From Acidobacteriota bacterium (GTDB taxonomy: Bacteria > Acidobacteriota > Terriglobia > UBA7540), in the NCBI GenBank assembly GCA_021828245.1, contig JAKASC010000008.1:1-22909 (forward strand): DNA of 22,909 bases. The letters are read 5' to 3'. A model generated the notes under the pieces. That model saw nothing but the letters and a program-made list of their open reading frames with translations, ran no database searches and was not told the origin of the DNA. Position numbers and translations under genes: made by a program. Positions within the stretch are counted from its first letter, which is position 1. Every line of letters starts with the position of its first letter. Positions 1 to 8,942 of the stretch are shown one piece after another.

Positions 1-1
1 G

Positions 2-3000
2 TGGTCGGTCAGCCGCAAAGGCGGCGTGGCCGTGCGGCTCACCTCCGGCGAGGGGCAGGACAATTGGCCTGTCTTTTCTCCGAACGGTCAATGGCTGGCG
101 TTCACCCGCAACGATAGCGGCAATCTGGATGTTTATGTCATGCCGGCGGAGGGTGGCCCGGCCCGCCGGCTCACCTGGCACCCGGCCCCGGATATCACGG
201 TCGGTTGGACGAACGACGGCCAGCGCGTCCTGTTTCGCTCCAACCGGTACAGCGTGGACCCGCTCTACTTCCAACTGTTCACGGTTTCGATTCACGGCGG
301 CTTTCCCACCCCGCTGCCGTTGCCGTGGGCCACGCAGGGTTCCTATTCGCCGCACGGGCAGCGCCTGGCCTACGTCCCTTTTCGCAATCATACGTTGTTT
401 GAAACCTGGAAACATTATCGCGGCGGCATGGAAGCGCGTATCCGCATCGCTTTGCTGAGTAATTCGAGCGTGGTGACGCTGCCGCGGGGCGACAGCAACA
501 ACATGGACCCGATGTGGGTCGGACATGCCATCTACTTTTTGTCGGACCGCACGGGGGGTCATTTTCGTCTCTACCGCTACCGGTTGGGATCGAAAAGCGT
601 GCAGCCGGTTTCTCCCGACGACGGGCACGATATTCTCTCCGCCAGCGCGGGAGCGCTCGACACCTCGCATCCGGCCATCGTTTACGCGCAAATGGGCAAG
701 CTGTTCCTACTGGATGTGAAGTCAGGGAAGATTCGGCGTGTCCACGTCACGCTGCGTGCCGATTTCCCCTCCGCGCGGCCCCACTGGGATAACGTGGCCC
801 ACGCGCTCGTTCATCCCGGCATTTCCCCCCACGGCGTCCGCGCCGTCTTTCAGGCGCATTGTGATATTTTGACGGTTCCTGCAAAGCACGGCAACGCCCA
901 AGACATCACCCGAACCACCGGCGCCTGCGAACGCTATCCGGCTTGGTCGCCCGACGGCAAATGGATTGCCTACTTTTCCGATGCCTCCGGACAATACCAG
1001 CTTTACATCAGCCCACAAAACGGCATTGGCCCGATCCACAAAATTCCTCTTGGCTCCCATCCGGCGTATTTTTACCATCCGGTCTGGTCGCCCAACAGCC
1101 GCTACATCGCGCTGAACGACATCGCCCAGCATCTGTGGATAGTGAACGTAAAGACCAACCAGCTCACGCTCGTGGCCACGCGCTACTACGACGAATCGGG
1201 TCGCCCGTTCTACGCCGCCTGGTCCGCCGACAGTCGTTGGCTCGCCTATACCAACATTCTGCCGAACGAGATTCATGCCATCTTCGTCTATTCGCTCGCT
1301 TCCGGCAAGTCCACGCAAATCACTGACGGAATGAGCGACGCGGAAATCCCACGCTTCGATCCAAGCGGCAAATATCTGTACTTCTTGGCCAGCACCAACC
1401 CGGACACGGGCGGCGAGGTCGGCGATCTTTCTGCCATTGACCATCCCACGGTTTACAGCCCCTACCTGGCGGTGCTCCGCTCGAACATTCCCTCGCCGCT
1501 GGCGCCGCGGCCCGGCGAGGAAAAGACCGCGCCCCCAAAGGCCCCAGCCAAAGCGGGTGAGAAAAAAACCGCGCCGGTCAAACCCGCCAAAGTAACCATT
1601 GATTTTGCGGGCCTGAGCCAGCGCATTCTTGCCCTTCCCATGCCACCCCGCGACTACAAGGACCTGGAGGTTTCCGGGCCCGGAGTTCTGTGGCTCACCG
1701 CCGGGCCCGTGGTGGCCGAAAGCCGCCCTGACCATCCGGCGCTTTCCCTCTATCGGTTCACCGTAAAGAGCCGGAAAGCGAAGTTGGTGCTCCCCGTCAT
1801 CAAGCAATTCGTTCTGTCCGCCGATGGCAAGCACATGCTGATCGAGCAGGGCCATGAGTGGAAGATCGTCCCCGCGACTCTCCACGTGACCCACGGCGCC
1901 CGCGTCCTGCGCACCGCCCACCTCAAGGTGCGCGTCAACCCGCTGAAACAATGGCGCCAAATGTACTATGAGGTCTGGCGCATCGAGCAATCCTACTTCT
2001 ATTCGCCCCAGTTTAATGGCCTCAACCTCTCGGCCGCCGAGCGCTACTATGCGCGTTTTCTTCCCGGAGTCGAAACCCGCGCTGATTTGGGCTACCTGTT
2101 CCATGACATGCTGGGCAATCTCACGGTCTCCCACCTTTTCTTGGAAGGCGCACCCCTCAGCGCGCCGCATCCGACGCCTGTCGGGTTGTTGGGCGCCGAT
2201 TACACGATTGACCATAACCGCTATCGCTTTTCGCGCATCTACAGTGGCGAAAATTGGAATCCCGGACTGCACGCTCCGCTCACTCAACCCGGCATCAACG
2301 TGAAAGTGGGTGATTATTTGCTCGCCGTCAATGGCCGACCGGTTTACGGCACCGAAAATATCTATTCCTTTTTCCAACAAACGGCGGGCAAGCAAGTGGT
2401 GCTGACCGTTGGTCCCAATCCCGACGGGACGGACTCGCGGCAAGTCACCGTCGTGCCTGTTGCCAGTGAGTTGGCCTTGCGGAAGCGCGCCTGGGTTCAT
2501 CACAACCGCATGTTGGTGAAACAGCTCAGCCACGGCCAACTGGCCTACGTGTACCTGCCGGATACGTATGAGGGAGGCTGGACCTATTTCAACCGCTATT
2601 TTTTCTCACAAATCGGTAAAAAGGGCGTGATCGTGGATGAGCGATTCAACCACGGTGGTCTGCTGGCCAACTACGTTATTGATAAGCTACAGCAGCCGGT
2701 GCTCAGTTTCTGGCTTGCCCGCCACGGTCATATTGAGGTCACTCCGGCTGCTATTTTTGGCCCCAAAGTCATGATTGCCAATCACTTTGCCGGTTCCGGC
2801 GGCGATTACCTGCCTTATACCTTTAAGCAGGAACATGTGGGCACGCTGGTCGGCACGCGCACGTGGGGAGGGCTGGTTGGCATCGGCCGATATCCCGTTC
2901 TCATGGACGGCACGATGGTCACCGCGCCCGAGGGAGCTATCTATTTCCCGAATGGGAAATGGGACGTGGAAAATCATGGCGTCACCCCAGACGTCAAAGT

Positions 3001-3193
3001 GTCAATGAATCCAGAACTCTGGCGTCAAGGACAGGACCCTCAGTTGCAAACCGCCGTCCAAATCGCCATGCGGGAGTTGAAGGCCCATCCGTTCCACATC
3101 GTTCCACATCCTCCGTACCCAGACTACAACTCTCAATTTTCAGCCGACGCTCCCTCGGCCGGCGGCATGAGGAAAAGCCGCAAAGCTAAATGA
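2..3193 (+). CDS. Tricorn-like S41 family protease with PD40 beta-propeller repeats and PDZ domain, 5'-truncated
   Basis: The reading frame is open to the left edge, so the true start and any signal peptide lie outside the window; 1063 residues are visible. Counting from base 2, residues 1 to about 490 hold repeated WSPDGKWIAY-type PD40 blades. A Lys/Pro/Ala-rich linker follows (about 500-530), then a second propeller-like part (540-640), a tricorn C1 region (from about 654), a PDZ domain (about 729-817) and the C2/S41 core (about 850-1010). By alignment with archaeal tricorn from memory, the catalytic His is H711 (in TVSHLF), the nucleophile is S932 (in AGSGGD), and the charge-relay Glu is E990 (in VENHGV). 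Family knowledge says such enzymes cut short peptides, probably after proteasome-like degradation. The position after the serine is Gly, where archaeal tricorn has Asp. The C-terminal PPYPDY tail looks intact. The gene converges on the GH42 gene. Confidence 0.93.
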   Translation, partial: WSVSRKGGVAVRLTSGEGQDNWPVFSPNGQWLAFTRNDSGNLDVYVMPAEGGPARRLTWHPAPDITVGWTNDGQRVLFRSNRYSVDPLYFQLFTVSIHGGFPTPLPLPWATQGSYSPHGQRLAYVPFRNHTLFETWKHYRGGMEARIRIALLSNSSVVTLPRGDSNNMDPMWVGHAIYFLSDRTGGHFRLYRYRLGSKSVQPVSPDDGHDILSASAGALDTSHPAIVYAQMGKLFLLDVKSGKIRRVHVTLRADFPSARPHWDNVAHALVHPGISPHGVRAVFQAHCDILTVPAKHGNAQDITRTTGACERYPAWSPDGKWIAYFSDASGQYQLYISPQNGIGPIHKIPLGSHPAYFYHPVWSPNSRYIALNDIAQHLWIVNVKTNQLTLVATRYYDESGRPFYAAWSADSRWLAYTNILPNEIHAIFVYSLASGKSTQITDGMSDAEIPRFDPSGKYLYFLASTNPDTGGEVGDLSAIDHPTVYSPYLAVLRSNIPSPLAPRPGEEKTAPPKAPAKAGEKKTAPVKPAKVTIDFAGLSQRILALPMPPRDYKDLEVSGPGVLWLTAGPVVAESRPDHPALSLYRFTVKSRKAKLVLPVIKQFVLSADGKHMLIEQGHEWKIVPATLHVTHGARVLRTAHLKVRVNPLKQWRQMYYEVWRIEQSYFYSPQFNGLNLSAAERYYARFLPGVETRADLGYLFHDMLGNLTVSHLFLEGAPLSAPHPTPVGLLGADYTIDHNRYRFSRIYSGENWNPGLHAPLTQPGINVKVGDYLLAVNGRPVYGTENIYSFFQQTAGKQVVLTVGPNPDGTDSRQVTVVPVASELALRKRAWVHHNRMLVKQLSHGQLAYVYLPDTYEGGWTYFNRYFFSQIGKKGVIVDERFNHGGLLANYVIDKLQQPVLSFWLARHGHIEVTPAAIFGPKVMIANHFAGSGGDYLPYTFKQEHVGTLVGTRTWGGLVGIGRYPVLMDGTMVTAPEGAIYFPNGKWDVENHGVTPDVKVSMNPELWRQGQDPQLQTAVQIAMRELKAHPFHIVPHPPYPDYNSQFSADAPSAGGMRKSRKAK

Positions 3194-3427
3194 TGGGATT
3201 AGAGAAGGCGGAGCGTCACCGGCGTTCGTTCAGGCGATGCCGCCGCGCCGCCGAATGAGCCGGCGACAGTAACCAAAGCGGAAAGGCGCTCGATGGCCAG
3301 TGGGCTTCGACGCCCGCGGTTGACCAGGCATAACATCCTCCGTGTATTTTGCGATTCCTCCGATGCGGTCCGCGCTCCATTCGTTGGAAATTAGCGGTTC
3401 TTGCTCGCCCACATCGCCGCGCATCGC

Positions 3428-5533
3428 TCAACGCCGAGTCAGCACTCGAACATCGTAAGGAGGAATCGGGACGCTTTCGTTCTCAGCTTGACCCGTCAAC
3501 GCATTACGAGTGACCGCACCTACGTCCACCGACTGGGGCTGACTCGTGTAGTTGAGAAGGAAGATGATTTTCTCACCGGCTTTTTGCCGTGTCGCCATTT
3601 CAACCCCGTTCGGCAGCTTGGGACCGAGCGCCAATCCGGTTCGCCGCGCGACGAGTTGGACGAGCCCGCTGTAGAATCTGCTCGACCGTGGCTCCGTGCC
3701 CACATAGATGACCGCCCCGCGGCCATAGCGGTTGATCGTAACCGCTGGCTTGCCGGCGTAAAAATCCTCCCCGTAAGTTGCCAGCACGCGCGCGCTTGTC
3801 GGGGTTAAGATGTCAAACCAGACGTCCGCCGGATAGCTGGTGCCGTTGCTCATGACAATTTTCTGTTGCTGGGTGGTTTCAGGATCGTAATTGTGAATGG
3901 CAATGCCGACCAGCGGGGCCAGGCGGCCGGGCAGCGTCAGCGTGGTATAAACGTTATGCGAGTCCTTGACGCCGGAACGATAGGTCAGGATCAGGAGGCC
4001 CCCGCCACGGACAAATTGCGTCAGCTTGCGGACCAGCTCCGCATTCACCACGAAAAGCGAAGGAGCTACCAAGACCTTGTAGGCGGAAAAGTTGTCTTGC
4101 GGGAACACCACATCCACATTGACGGCCCGACGGCGAAAGGCGTCGTAGTAACGGTAGAGCTGGCGGTTGTAATTGAAGCCTTTCGTCAGCGGTTGAATGT
4201 GAAACGCCCATCGGCTATCCGGGGAAACCAACAGGGCGACCTTTGAAACGACGTGCGAGCCTTCCAGAACCGGCGTCAGCCGCTGAATCTCCTTTCCCAT
4301 GCGGGCGATGATGCGATAACGCGCGTTTGGATAGCTATCCTGATCAAGAACGCCCTGCCAATACTGCTCGGTCCCGTAAGTGGAAGTGCGCCAGCGGAAG
4401 AAACAAACCCCGTCGGCGCCATGGGCTACCGCCTGATAAGCCCACACGCGATAGAGTGCCGCCGGTGCCTGATGCCCCCAAAACATCGTCCAGCCGGGCA
4501 AGCCGGCCTCTTCTTCCATGACCATAAAGTTCTGATTGTTCTTCGACCCTCGCATCAGATCGTGGGCGAGCGCCGGCCCAAAGTAGTTGGAGTGATTCTG
4601 GTCGAACATCGGGTAATTGTCCCAAGCGACAAAATCGAGGGCCGTGTTGAGCTTCGAGTAGTCAATGGCGTCGAACAACCCCATCTCGTTGGTCGTGATG
4701 GCCTTGTTCGGAGCAATGCGCCGCAAAATCCTGGCCTGAAGTTCCAAATAACTTTTCGTCGAATCATTGAAGAAGCGATCATAATCGAGCGCCAAGCTCG
4801 GATTGTGGACGCCAAAAAGCGTGTTCCAGGGCAGAGGAATTTGGGACCATGCCGTGTAGGTCTGCCCCCAGAACACGGTTCCCCAGGCCCGGTTGAGCGC
4901 ATCAAGCGTTTTATATTTGTTGCGGCACCAGTTTTGGAAAGCGGCCAGGCAGTAACGGTTAAAGCAGTACGGATTGCCCAGTTCGTTGTCAATTTGGAAG
5001 CCGATGACGGCGGGGTTGTTTTTGTAATGCTCGGCCAGCGCCGTGACGATCTGCCGCGTCGCTTGGAGGAAATGCGGGTTGTTGAGGCAATAATTTCGGC
5101 GCGAGCCGAAACGATAGCGGATGCCCTCGGCATTCACGGCGGCAATATCGGGATATTCGGCATACAGCCAAGCGGGCGGGGCCGCGGTTGGCGTTCCCAG
5201 GACGGCATGGATGCCGTGTGCGCTCAGAATCTTTAACGCGCGATCGAGCCACGAGAAATCAAAGTGACCTTCCTCCGGCTCCATCTTCACCCAGTCAAAC
5301 TCCCCCATGCGGACAAAATTGATGCCCGCGGCTTGCATCATCTCCGCATCTTTTTCCCACTGGCTTTCCGGCCAGGCCTCGGGATAGTAATCCACGCCGA
5401 AAATGAATTTGCCGTGATTCCATCGAATCAAGTTGAACGGTCGGGGCGAAGAGGACTGCGGCCCGCCGAGCAGAGGGGACGCCAGAATGAAAACGCTTAC
5501 GACCGCGACCCATGTCTTCCTCCAAGCTCTCAT
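3428..5533 (-). CDS. Exported glycoside hydrolase family 42 beta-galactosidase
   Basis: This 701-residue protein matches GH42, which hydrolyses terminal beta-galactosides. Residues 1-24 form a Sec-type signal peptide (basic MRAWRK, hydrophobic core, small residues before PQSSS). That suggests periplasmic or extracellular action, whereas many GH42 enzymes are cytosolic. The TIM barrel begins at FGVDYYPEAWPE (about 45-56). The acid/base is probably E184 in IDNELG and the nucleophile E340 in FMVMEEE. A Rossmann-like trimerisation domain (about 427-635) and a small C-terminal beta domain follow, the usual GH42A/B/C order. The ATG at 5533 is chosen because AGGAGGT sits six bases upstream and it starts the signal peptide. 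The gene is monocistronic and divergent from a small plus-strand gene. GalT further right could handle released galactose after phosphorylation; no galactokinase is in the window. Confidence 0.93.
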   Translation of the reverse strand: MRAWRKTWVAVVSVFILASPLLGGPQSSSPRPFNLIRWNHGKFIFGVDYYPEAWPESQWEKDAEMMQAAGINFVRMGEFDWVKMEPEEGHFDFSWLDRALKILSAHGIHAVLGTPTAAPPAWLYAEYPDIAAVNAEGIRYRFGSRRNYCLNNPHFLQATRQIVTALAEHYKNNPAVIGFQIDNELGNPYCFNRYCLAAFQNWCRNKYKTLDALNRAWGTVFWGQTYTAWSQIPLPWNTLFGVHNPSLALDYDRFFNDSTKSYLELQARILRRIAPNKAITTNEMGLFDAIDYSKLNTALDFVAWDNYPMFDQNHSNYFGPALAHDLMRGSKNNQNFMVMEEEAGLPGWTMFWGHQAPAALYRVWAYQAVAHGADGVCFFRWRTSTYGTEQYWQGVLDQDSYPNARYRIIARMGKEIQRLTPVLEGSHVVSKVALLVSPDSRWAFHIQPLTKGFNYNRQLYRYYDAFRRRAVNVDVVFPQDNFSAYKVLVAPSLFVVNAELVRKLTQFVRGGGLLILTYRSGVKDSHNVYTTLTLPGRLAPLVGIAIHNYDPETTQQQKIVMSNGTSYPADVWFDILTPTSARVLATYGEDFYAGKPAVTINRYGRGAVIYVGTEPRSSRFYSGLVQLVARRTGLALGPKLPNGVEMATRQKAGEKIIFLLNYTSQPQSVDVGAVTRNALTGQAENESVPIPPYDVRVLTRR

Positions 5534-5539
5534 GGTTGA

Positions 5540-5548
5540 CCTCCTGGA
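5540..5548 (-). promoter_or_regulatory. Strong Shine-Dalgarno of the GH42 gene
   Basis: Reading the minus strand, CCAGGAGGTCAACC directly precedes the ATG at 5533. The AGGAGGT core is a near-perfect anti-16S match with six-base spacing, and it fixes the GH42 start. Confidence 0.7.
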
Positions 5549-5587
5549 AGTGATGACTGCGCTTCAGCGGATGCTGACGCGCTCCAG

Positions 5588-5656
5588 ATTGTCAACCCCG
5601 GAAGCGCCCCGTGTCAACACCAAGACAACCAGCCTGCGGGGCTTGACAATTGGTGT
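5588..5656. promoter_or_regulatory. GH42/small-gene divergent region with repeated TTGACA words
   Basis: The divergent spacer holds three TTGACA words. Two lie on the minus strand (5590-5595 and 5612-5617), 22 bp apart and pointing at the GH42 gene; one lies on the plus strand (5643-5648) pointing at the 5750 gene. The outer ones extend to an inverted pair ATTGTCAA (5588-5595) / TTGACAAT (5643-5650), each flanked by a CCCC/GGGG block. An inner inverted pair ACACCAA/TTGGTGT also occurs. These may be -35 elements or an operator; I found no good -10 partner for any of them. Confidence 0.35.
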
Positions 5657-5749
5657 AAGATGGGGCTTTAGCCGCAGGGGGGCGGCAAGGACGTTTTGCC
5701 GGAGGGCGAAATTCGCATTAGAATGAGCTTTTGAGGAAGTTGAACGGGC

Positions 5750-6016
5750 ATGGAAATTTACGACAACGCGCTCGCCGAACCGCAACAGGAAGCCGCCTTC
5801 TTTTACGGTCTCTTTCTACGCGGCCAGCCGCTCGAGAAGCTTCGAGCCGATATTGACGTGCCTCCGCACATTCTTCATCGCTGGCAACAACTGGCGTTGC
5901 GCGAGCCGTGGTCAAAGCCCATGGTCGAGCGCATGCTGAATTACCGCAAGCACGTCCTGGCCATCTTTGACTCCCTGGTTTTCCGCGAAATCGAGTCCCC
6001 TCACCGAATCCAATAA
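5750..6016 (+). CDS. Small conserved-looking protein of unknown function, possible helix-turn-helix
   Basis: This is an 88-residue protein that I do not recognise as a named family. The start ATG at 5750 is preceded by GAGGAAG (5732-5738), a plausible ribosome binding site. There is no signal peptide or membrane segment. Residues about 26-47 (QPLEKLRADIDVPPHILHRW) resemble a helix-turn-helix: an amphipathic helix, a short turn with a Pro pair, and a Trp-containing second helix, as in small transposase-type or sigma-like DNA-binding modules. The rest is predicted helical and charged (MLNYRKHVLAIFD). The gene stands alone, divergent from GH42 and convergent with the prenyltransferase, 61 bp from its stop. 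Coding reality rests on the RBS, sensible protein composition and lack of a better overlapping gene. Confidence 0.6.
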   Translation: MEIYDNALAEPQQEAAFFYGLFLRGQPLEKLRADIDVPPHILHRWQQLALREPWSKPMVERMLNYRKHVLAIFDSLVFREIESPHRIQ

Positions 6017-6077
6017 GCAGATTGCGGGCTCCGTCGGTTCGGCTGTCGGTCTGGCCAATCGTCCGCAGCCCGAAAAC

Positions 6078-6992
6078 TCAATGGACCCACAGGTCGGCGG
6101 CCCAGGTAATGAAGAAAAGGATGCTGATGTAGCCGTTGACGGTGAAAAACGCCGCGTTGAGGCGAGAAAGGTCCTTGGGTCGCACGAGCCAATGTTCGTA
6201 AGCCAAGAGCATTCCCACCAGGGCAAGACCAACCCAGGCAAAAACTCCCAGGTGCTCTCGACGGGCCACTTCCGCGAGCAGCACCAACATCCCCGAGTGA
6301 AAGAAGAGGGACAGGTAGAGCGCCGTGGCCACCCCAAAGCGGCTCGGAACCGAATAGATGCCGTGAGACCGGTCAAACTCCACATCCTGGCAAGCATAAA
6401 TCAGGTCAAAACCCGTCACCCACAGCGCCACCGCTGCCCCGAGCAAGATGGCGCTCCAGCTAACGTCGCCCCGCATCGCAATCCAGGCAGCCACGGGGGA
6501 CAGTCCGTCGGCAAAGCCGAGTATGAGGTGGGTGAACAACGTGAAACGCTTGGCATAGGAATAGAGCAGCAAAATCGCCAAGGCCACCGGAGATAATTTG
6601 AACGCCAATGGATTCAGCTCCCACGCCGAAAGGACCAGGACAGCGCAGGAAACCACGGTAAACGCCACGGCGAATTGCACGCTCAGCCGGCCGGCGGGCA
6701 AGGCTCTCATCCGCGTGCGCGGGTTGAGCGAATCCATGTCACGATCAACGATGCGATTGAACGTCATGGCTGCGCTTCGCGCCGCGACCATAGCGACTAT
6801 CAGCCAGAAAATCTGACTCCACGTGGGCCAACCATGAACCGCCAGCATTGCGCCCACCAATGCGAACGGCAGAGCGAAAATCGAGTGCTCGAACTTTATC
6901 ATCTCGAGCGTCACCCGGATTTTATGACCCAAAGCAGCAAGAGACCCTCTCGGCTCGGGCATCGGTTTGGGATTTGAGAAGATTTCTTCCAT
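6078..6992 (-). CDS. ubiA: UbiA-family polyprenyltransferase (4-hydroxybenzoate octaprenyltransferase / MqnP-like)
   Basis: This 304-residue integral membrane protein has about eight hydrophobic helices. It carries both Asp-rich diphosphate-binding motifs of the UbiA superfamily: N79-R-I-V-D83-R-D-M-D87 and D203-V-E-F-D207 (in DLIYACQDVEFD). Such enzymes move a polyprenyl chain onto an aromatic acid at the cytoplasmic membrane. In organisms using menaquinone by the futalosine route the same family is called MqnP and works with UbiX- and UbiD-like proteins. A UbiX homologue lies upstream in the same transcription direction, which fits quinone synthesis, but no UbiD is in view, so MqnP versus UbiA cannot be decided. 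The start at 6992 follows GGAAAGG, 20 bp after the stop of the GH20-like gene, so the two are probably cotranscribed. Confidence 0.9.
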   Translation of the reverse strand: MEEIFSNPKPMPEPRGSLAALGHKIRVTLEMIKFEHSIFALPFALVGAMLAVHGWPTWSQIFWLIVAMVAARSAAMTFNRIVDRDMDSLNPRTRMRALPAGRLSVQFAVAFTVVSCAVLVLSAWELNPLAFKLSPVALAILLLYSYAKRFTLFTHLILGFADGLSPVAAWIAMRGDVSWSAILLGAAVALWVTGFDLIYACQDVEFDRSHGIYSVPSRFGVATALYLSLFFHSGMLVLLAEVARREHLGVFAWVGLALVGMLLAYEHWLVRPKDLSRLNAAFFTVNGYISILFFITWAADLWVH

Positions 6993-7012
6993 CGCTTGTT
7001 GAGCCCTTTCCT

Positions 7013-8815
7013 TCAGACGGAATTTGCCACCGCCCGCGGCGCCATCCCGAACGTCATGGACGACGGCGCGGCGACCAGCGCGCGGGTGAATTGCTCTGGC
7101 TGTTTCGCAAGTTGCGCCGAGAACGCCGTGGCCTGGCTGAACGTGAAAACCAATTGATCTCCCGGCCCGAAGTCGAACACCGGCCTCAGCCTGCTGGCGG
7201 CGTCGGGCGGCCGGCCTTCGTTCCAGTCGGCGCTCAGGCGACTCAAAAGATGGCGGTCGCGCTCGGCAATCAGCCGAATCAACCGCGCCGCGGCAGCGTC
7301 GTCGGGGCGTCTTCGAGCTAGGTCGGCGACCACGCTTTGCCGCCAGAACACGTAATCCAGGTATTCCGCCGTCAAACGGAAAGAACGAAAATCACGCGAA
7401 TTCTTCCGCACCGAATCCTCTGCCATGACGATCTGTGCCAGCAAATGCCCCCACGGGGGTTCGACGCCGTGGTCGGCGCTGGCCGCAGCTCTTAGTTCCT
7501 CCACGTTTCGCCAGGGAATCGGCAGCGTGGGTTGCATCCACGGCGGAGCGCAGGGTGGCTTGGGGGGCGCCAGCTCATAAATCGTGGTGAAGATGTCGGC
7601 CCAGTGGTCATTCCAACGTGCCCCGTAATGCTTTTCGACGAATGCCGGGAACGCCGCGGCTCGCGCCCGAGCAGCCCCTTCGCGCAGAGCGATAGCGGCG
7701 TAGGCAAAGCTGTCCCAAATGGAGTTTTGGAGATAACGGCAGGGAATCCAGTTGGTGACAATCACGCCCAGAGCTCCGGGGTGATGGAGGCTCCGATAAG
7801 CCTCCGCATAAGCGGCGATGTTTTCGAGCGCGCTCAGGCCGGGCCGTGGCCCCCACCGGCAGGAGATGACCGCCGGCGCTCCAATCGCTCGCAGTCCCGT
7901 TGCCATCACTTTCCGCGCCGCCTCCTGGAGCGGCCGCGGATCCACCTGGTAATACTGCCAGTCCATGACGATGATGTCCTTGCGCAATCGCGGTAGGATG
8001 CCCGGCTCTTTGTGCAAAACGTAATCGCCCCAGACAACAAAATCCTTTCCGAAGCCGCGCGCCACTTGATCGAGCGAATTGAGATAATCCGCCCAGATTT
8101 CCACTCGCGAACGGGTTCGCAGCGCCTCCTGCGACAGTTTGGATCCGCCCCAATGCACCTCGTCGCAGCCGCCGTGAAGATAGCGCGACGGGAAGATCGC
8201 AGCCGTCTCGCGATAGAGATCGGTCATCAGGCGCAGCGTTTCCGGTGACACCGGAATGATGCCATCAAAGTGTCCTTTTTCGTCCGGCGGCTGGTCGGCT
8301 AAGTGGGCCCATCGCGGCACCCCCGTAATGTAGCGCGTGTGGCCAAAGGACTCGATAATCGGAATGAGCTCGACGCCGCGCCGCTCGCCGTATTCAGCCA
8401 ACTCCCGCGCCTCGCGCGGTGTGAGCGCATGGGCATGAGTGAGCAGCTCCGGGTGGCTCTTAAACCGTAGCGCGCAACCCTGGTCATCCGTGAGGGAGAG
8501 CAGCAGGGCGTTCAGCTTCCAGTCTCGGCAGAAATCTATCAAGCGACGATAATAGGATATATCCTCCGGCACGCGGGCGGCATCCGCCATCAGGCCGAGG
8601 AGTTGCAACGACGTTGCCGGGACGGCGTTCGCCGAACCGCGAGTTGAGGAGATGGGCCCGACCGTTCGGGGCTCCGTTGTGGCCACCGCCATCTCAATTG
8701 GCCCGTTAAGCCCAAGAGCCGCCAAGCCCGACCAGGCCATTCCGCGCGTGCAGGTCGAGAGAAAATCTCGCCGGCCCGCCCTATGCGCTTTCCCGCATGA
8801 AGCCTTGTTCAGCAC
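7013..8815 (-). CDS. Tat-exported GH20-like beta-N-acetylhexosaminidase family protein
   Basis: The 600-residue protein begins at GTG 8815, four bases after an AGAGGAGG Shine-Dalgarno. Its N-terminus has a twin-arginine signal (R15-R16-D-F-L-S, then a hydrophobic stretch to about residue 38), so it is probably exported folded. A TIM-barrel follows. Residues 214-220, HGGCDEV, match the GH20 catalytic signature [HN]-x-G-[ACGM]-D-E-[AILV], with D218-E219 as the expected polarising Asp and acid/base Glu. Upstream, the barrel strands NALLLSLTDD and ELIPIIESFGHT also fit GH20. Activity on terminal N-acetylhexosamines (peptidoglycan or chitin fragments) is inferred. I could not place a GH20b domain with confidence, so substrate is uncertain. 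It lies between VKOR and the prenyltransferase, an odd partner for quinone genes. Confidence 0.82.
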   Translation of the reverse strand: MLNKASCGKAHRAGRRDFLSTCTRGMAWSGLAALGLNGPIEMAVATTEPRTVGPISSTRGSANAVPATSLQLLGLMADAARVPEDISYYRRLIDFCRDWKLNALLLSLTDDQGCALRFKSHPELLTHAHALTPREARELAEYGERRGVELIPIIESFGHTRYITGVPRWAHLADQPPDEKGHFDGIIPVSPETLRLMTDLYRETAAIFPSRYLHGGCDEVHWGGSKLSQEALRTRSRVEIWADYLNSLDQVARGFGKDFVVWGDYVLHKEPGILPRLRKDIIVMDWQYYQVDPRPLQEAARKVMATGLRAIGAPAVISCRWGPRPGLSALENIAAYAEAYRSLHHPGALGVIVTNWIPCRYLQNSIWDSFAYAAIALREGAARARAAAFPAFVEKHYGARWNDHWADIFTTIYELAPPKPPCAPPWMQPTLPIPWRNVEELRAAASADHGVEPPWGHLLAQIVMAEDSVRKNSRDFRSFRLTAEYLDYVFWRQSVVADLARRRPDDAAAARLIRLIAERDRHLLSRLSADWNEGRPPDAASRLRPVFDFGPGDQLVFTFSQATAFSAQLAKQPEQFTRALVAAPSSMTFGMAPRAVANSV

Positions 8816-8942
8816 GCATCCTCCTCTGCCAACCTATCGAGGGCCACGCAAAAGCGTGCTCCTCGGCCTTGATAAGCCGCCGCACCCCACTCGGCCGACC
8901 ATCGTCCGGCACGCGCCGGGCTGACAAATCTTGCCGCCACTT

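Noticed and set aside
722..2539. A 605-codon open frame antisense to the tricorn-like gene
   Set aside because: It mirrors the sense gene's GC-rich codon pattern, has no recognisable domain, and the sense frame has clear PD40 and PDZ content across the same bases.
3091..3110. Exact tandem duplication of 10 bases (GTTCCACATC twice) in the tricorn-like gene
   Set aside because: A recent 10-base insertion would shift the frame, but the downstream PPYPDY tail typical of the family is in frame, so the repeat is coincidental or old.
3194..3427. Short frames in the tricorn/GH42 convergent spacer
   Set aside because: They lack ribosome sites and plausible protein composition. I see no gene or convincing terminator in this 234-bp spacer.
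4253..5236. A 327-codon open frame antisense to the GH42 catalytic domain
   Set aside because: GH42 motifs on the minus strand, including both catalytic Glu regions, explain the sequence; the antisense product has no family features.
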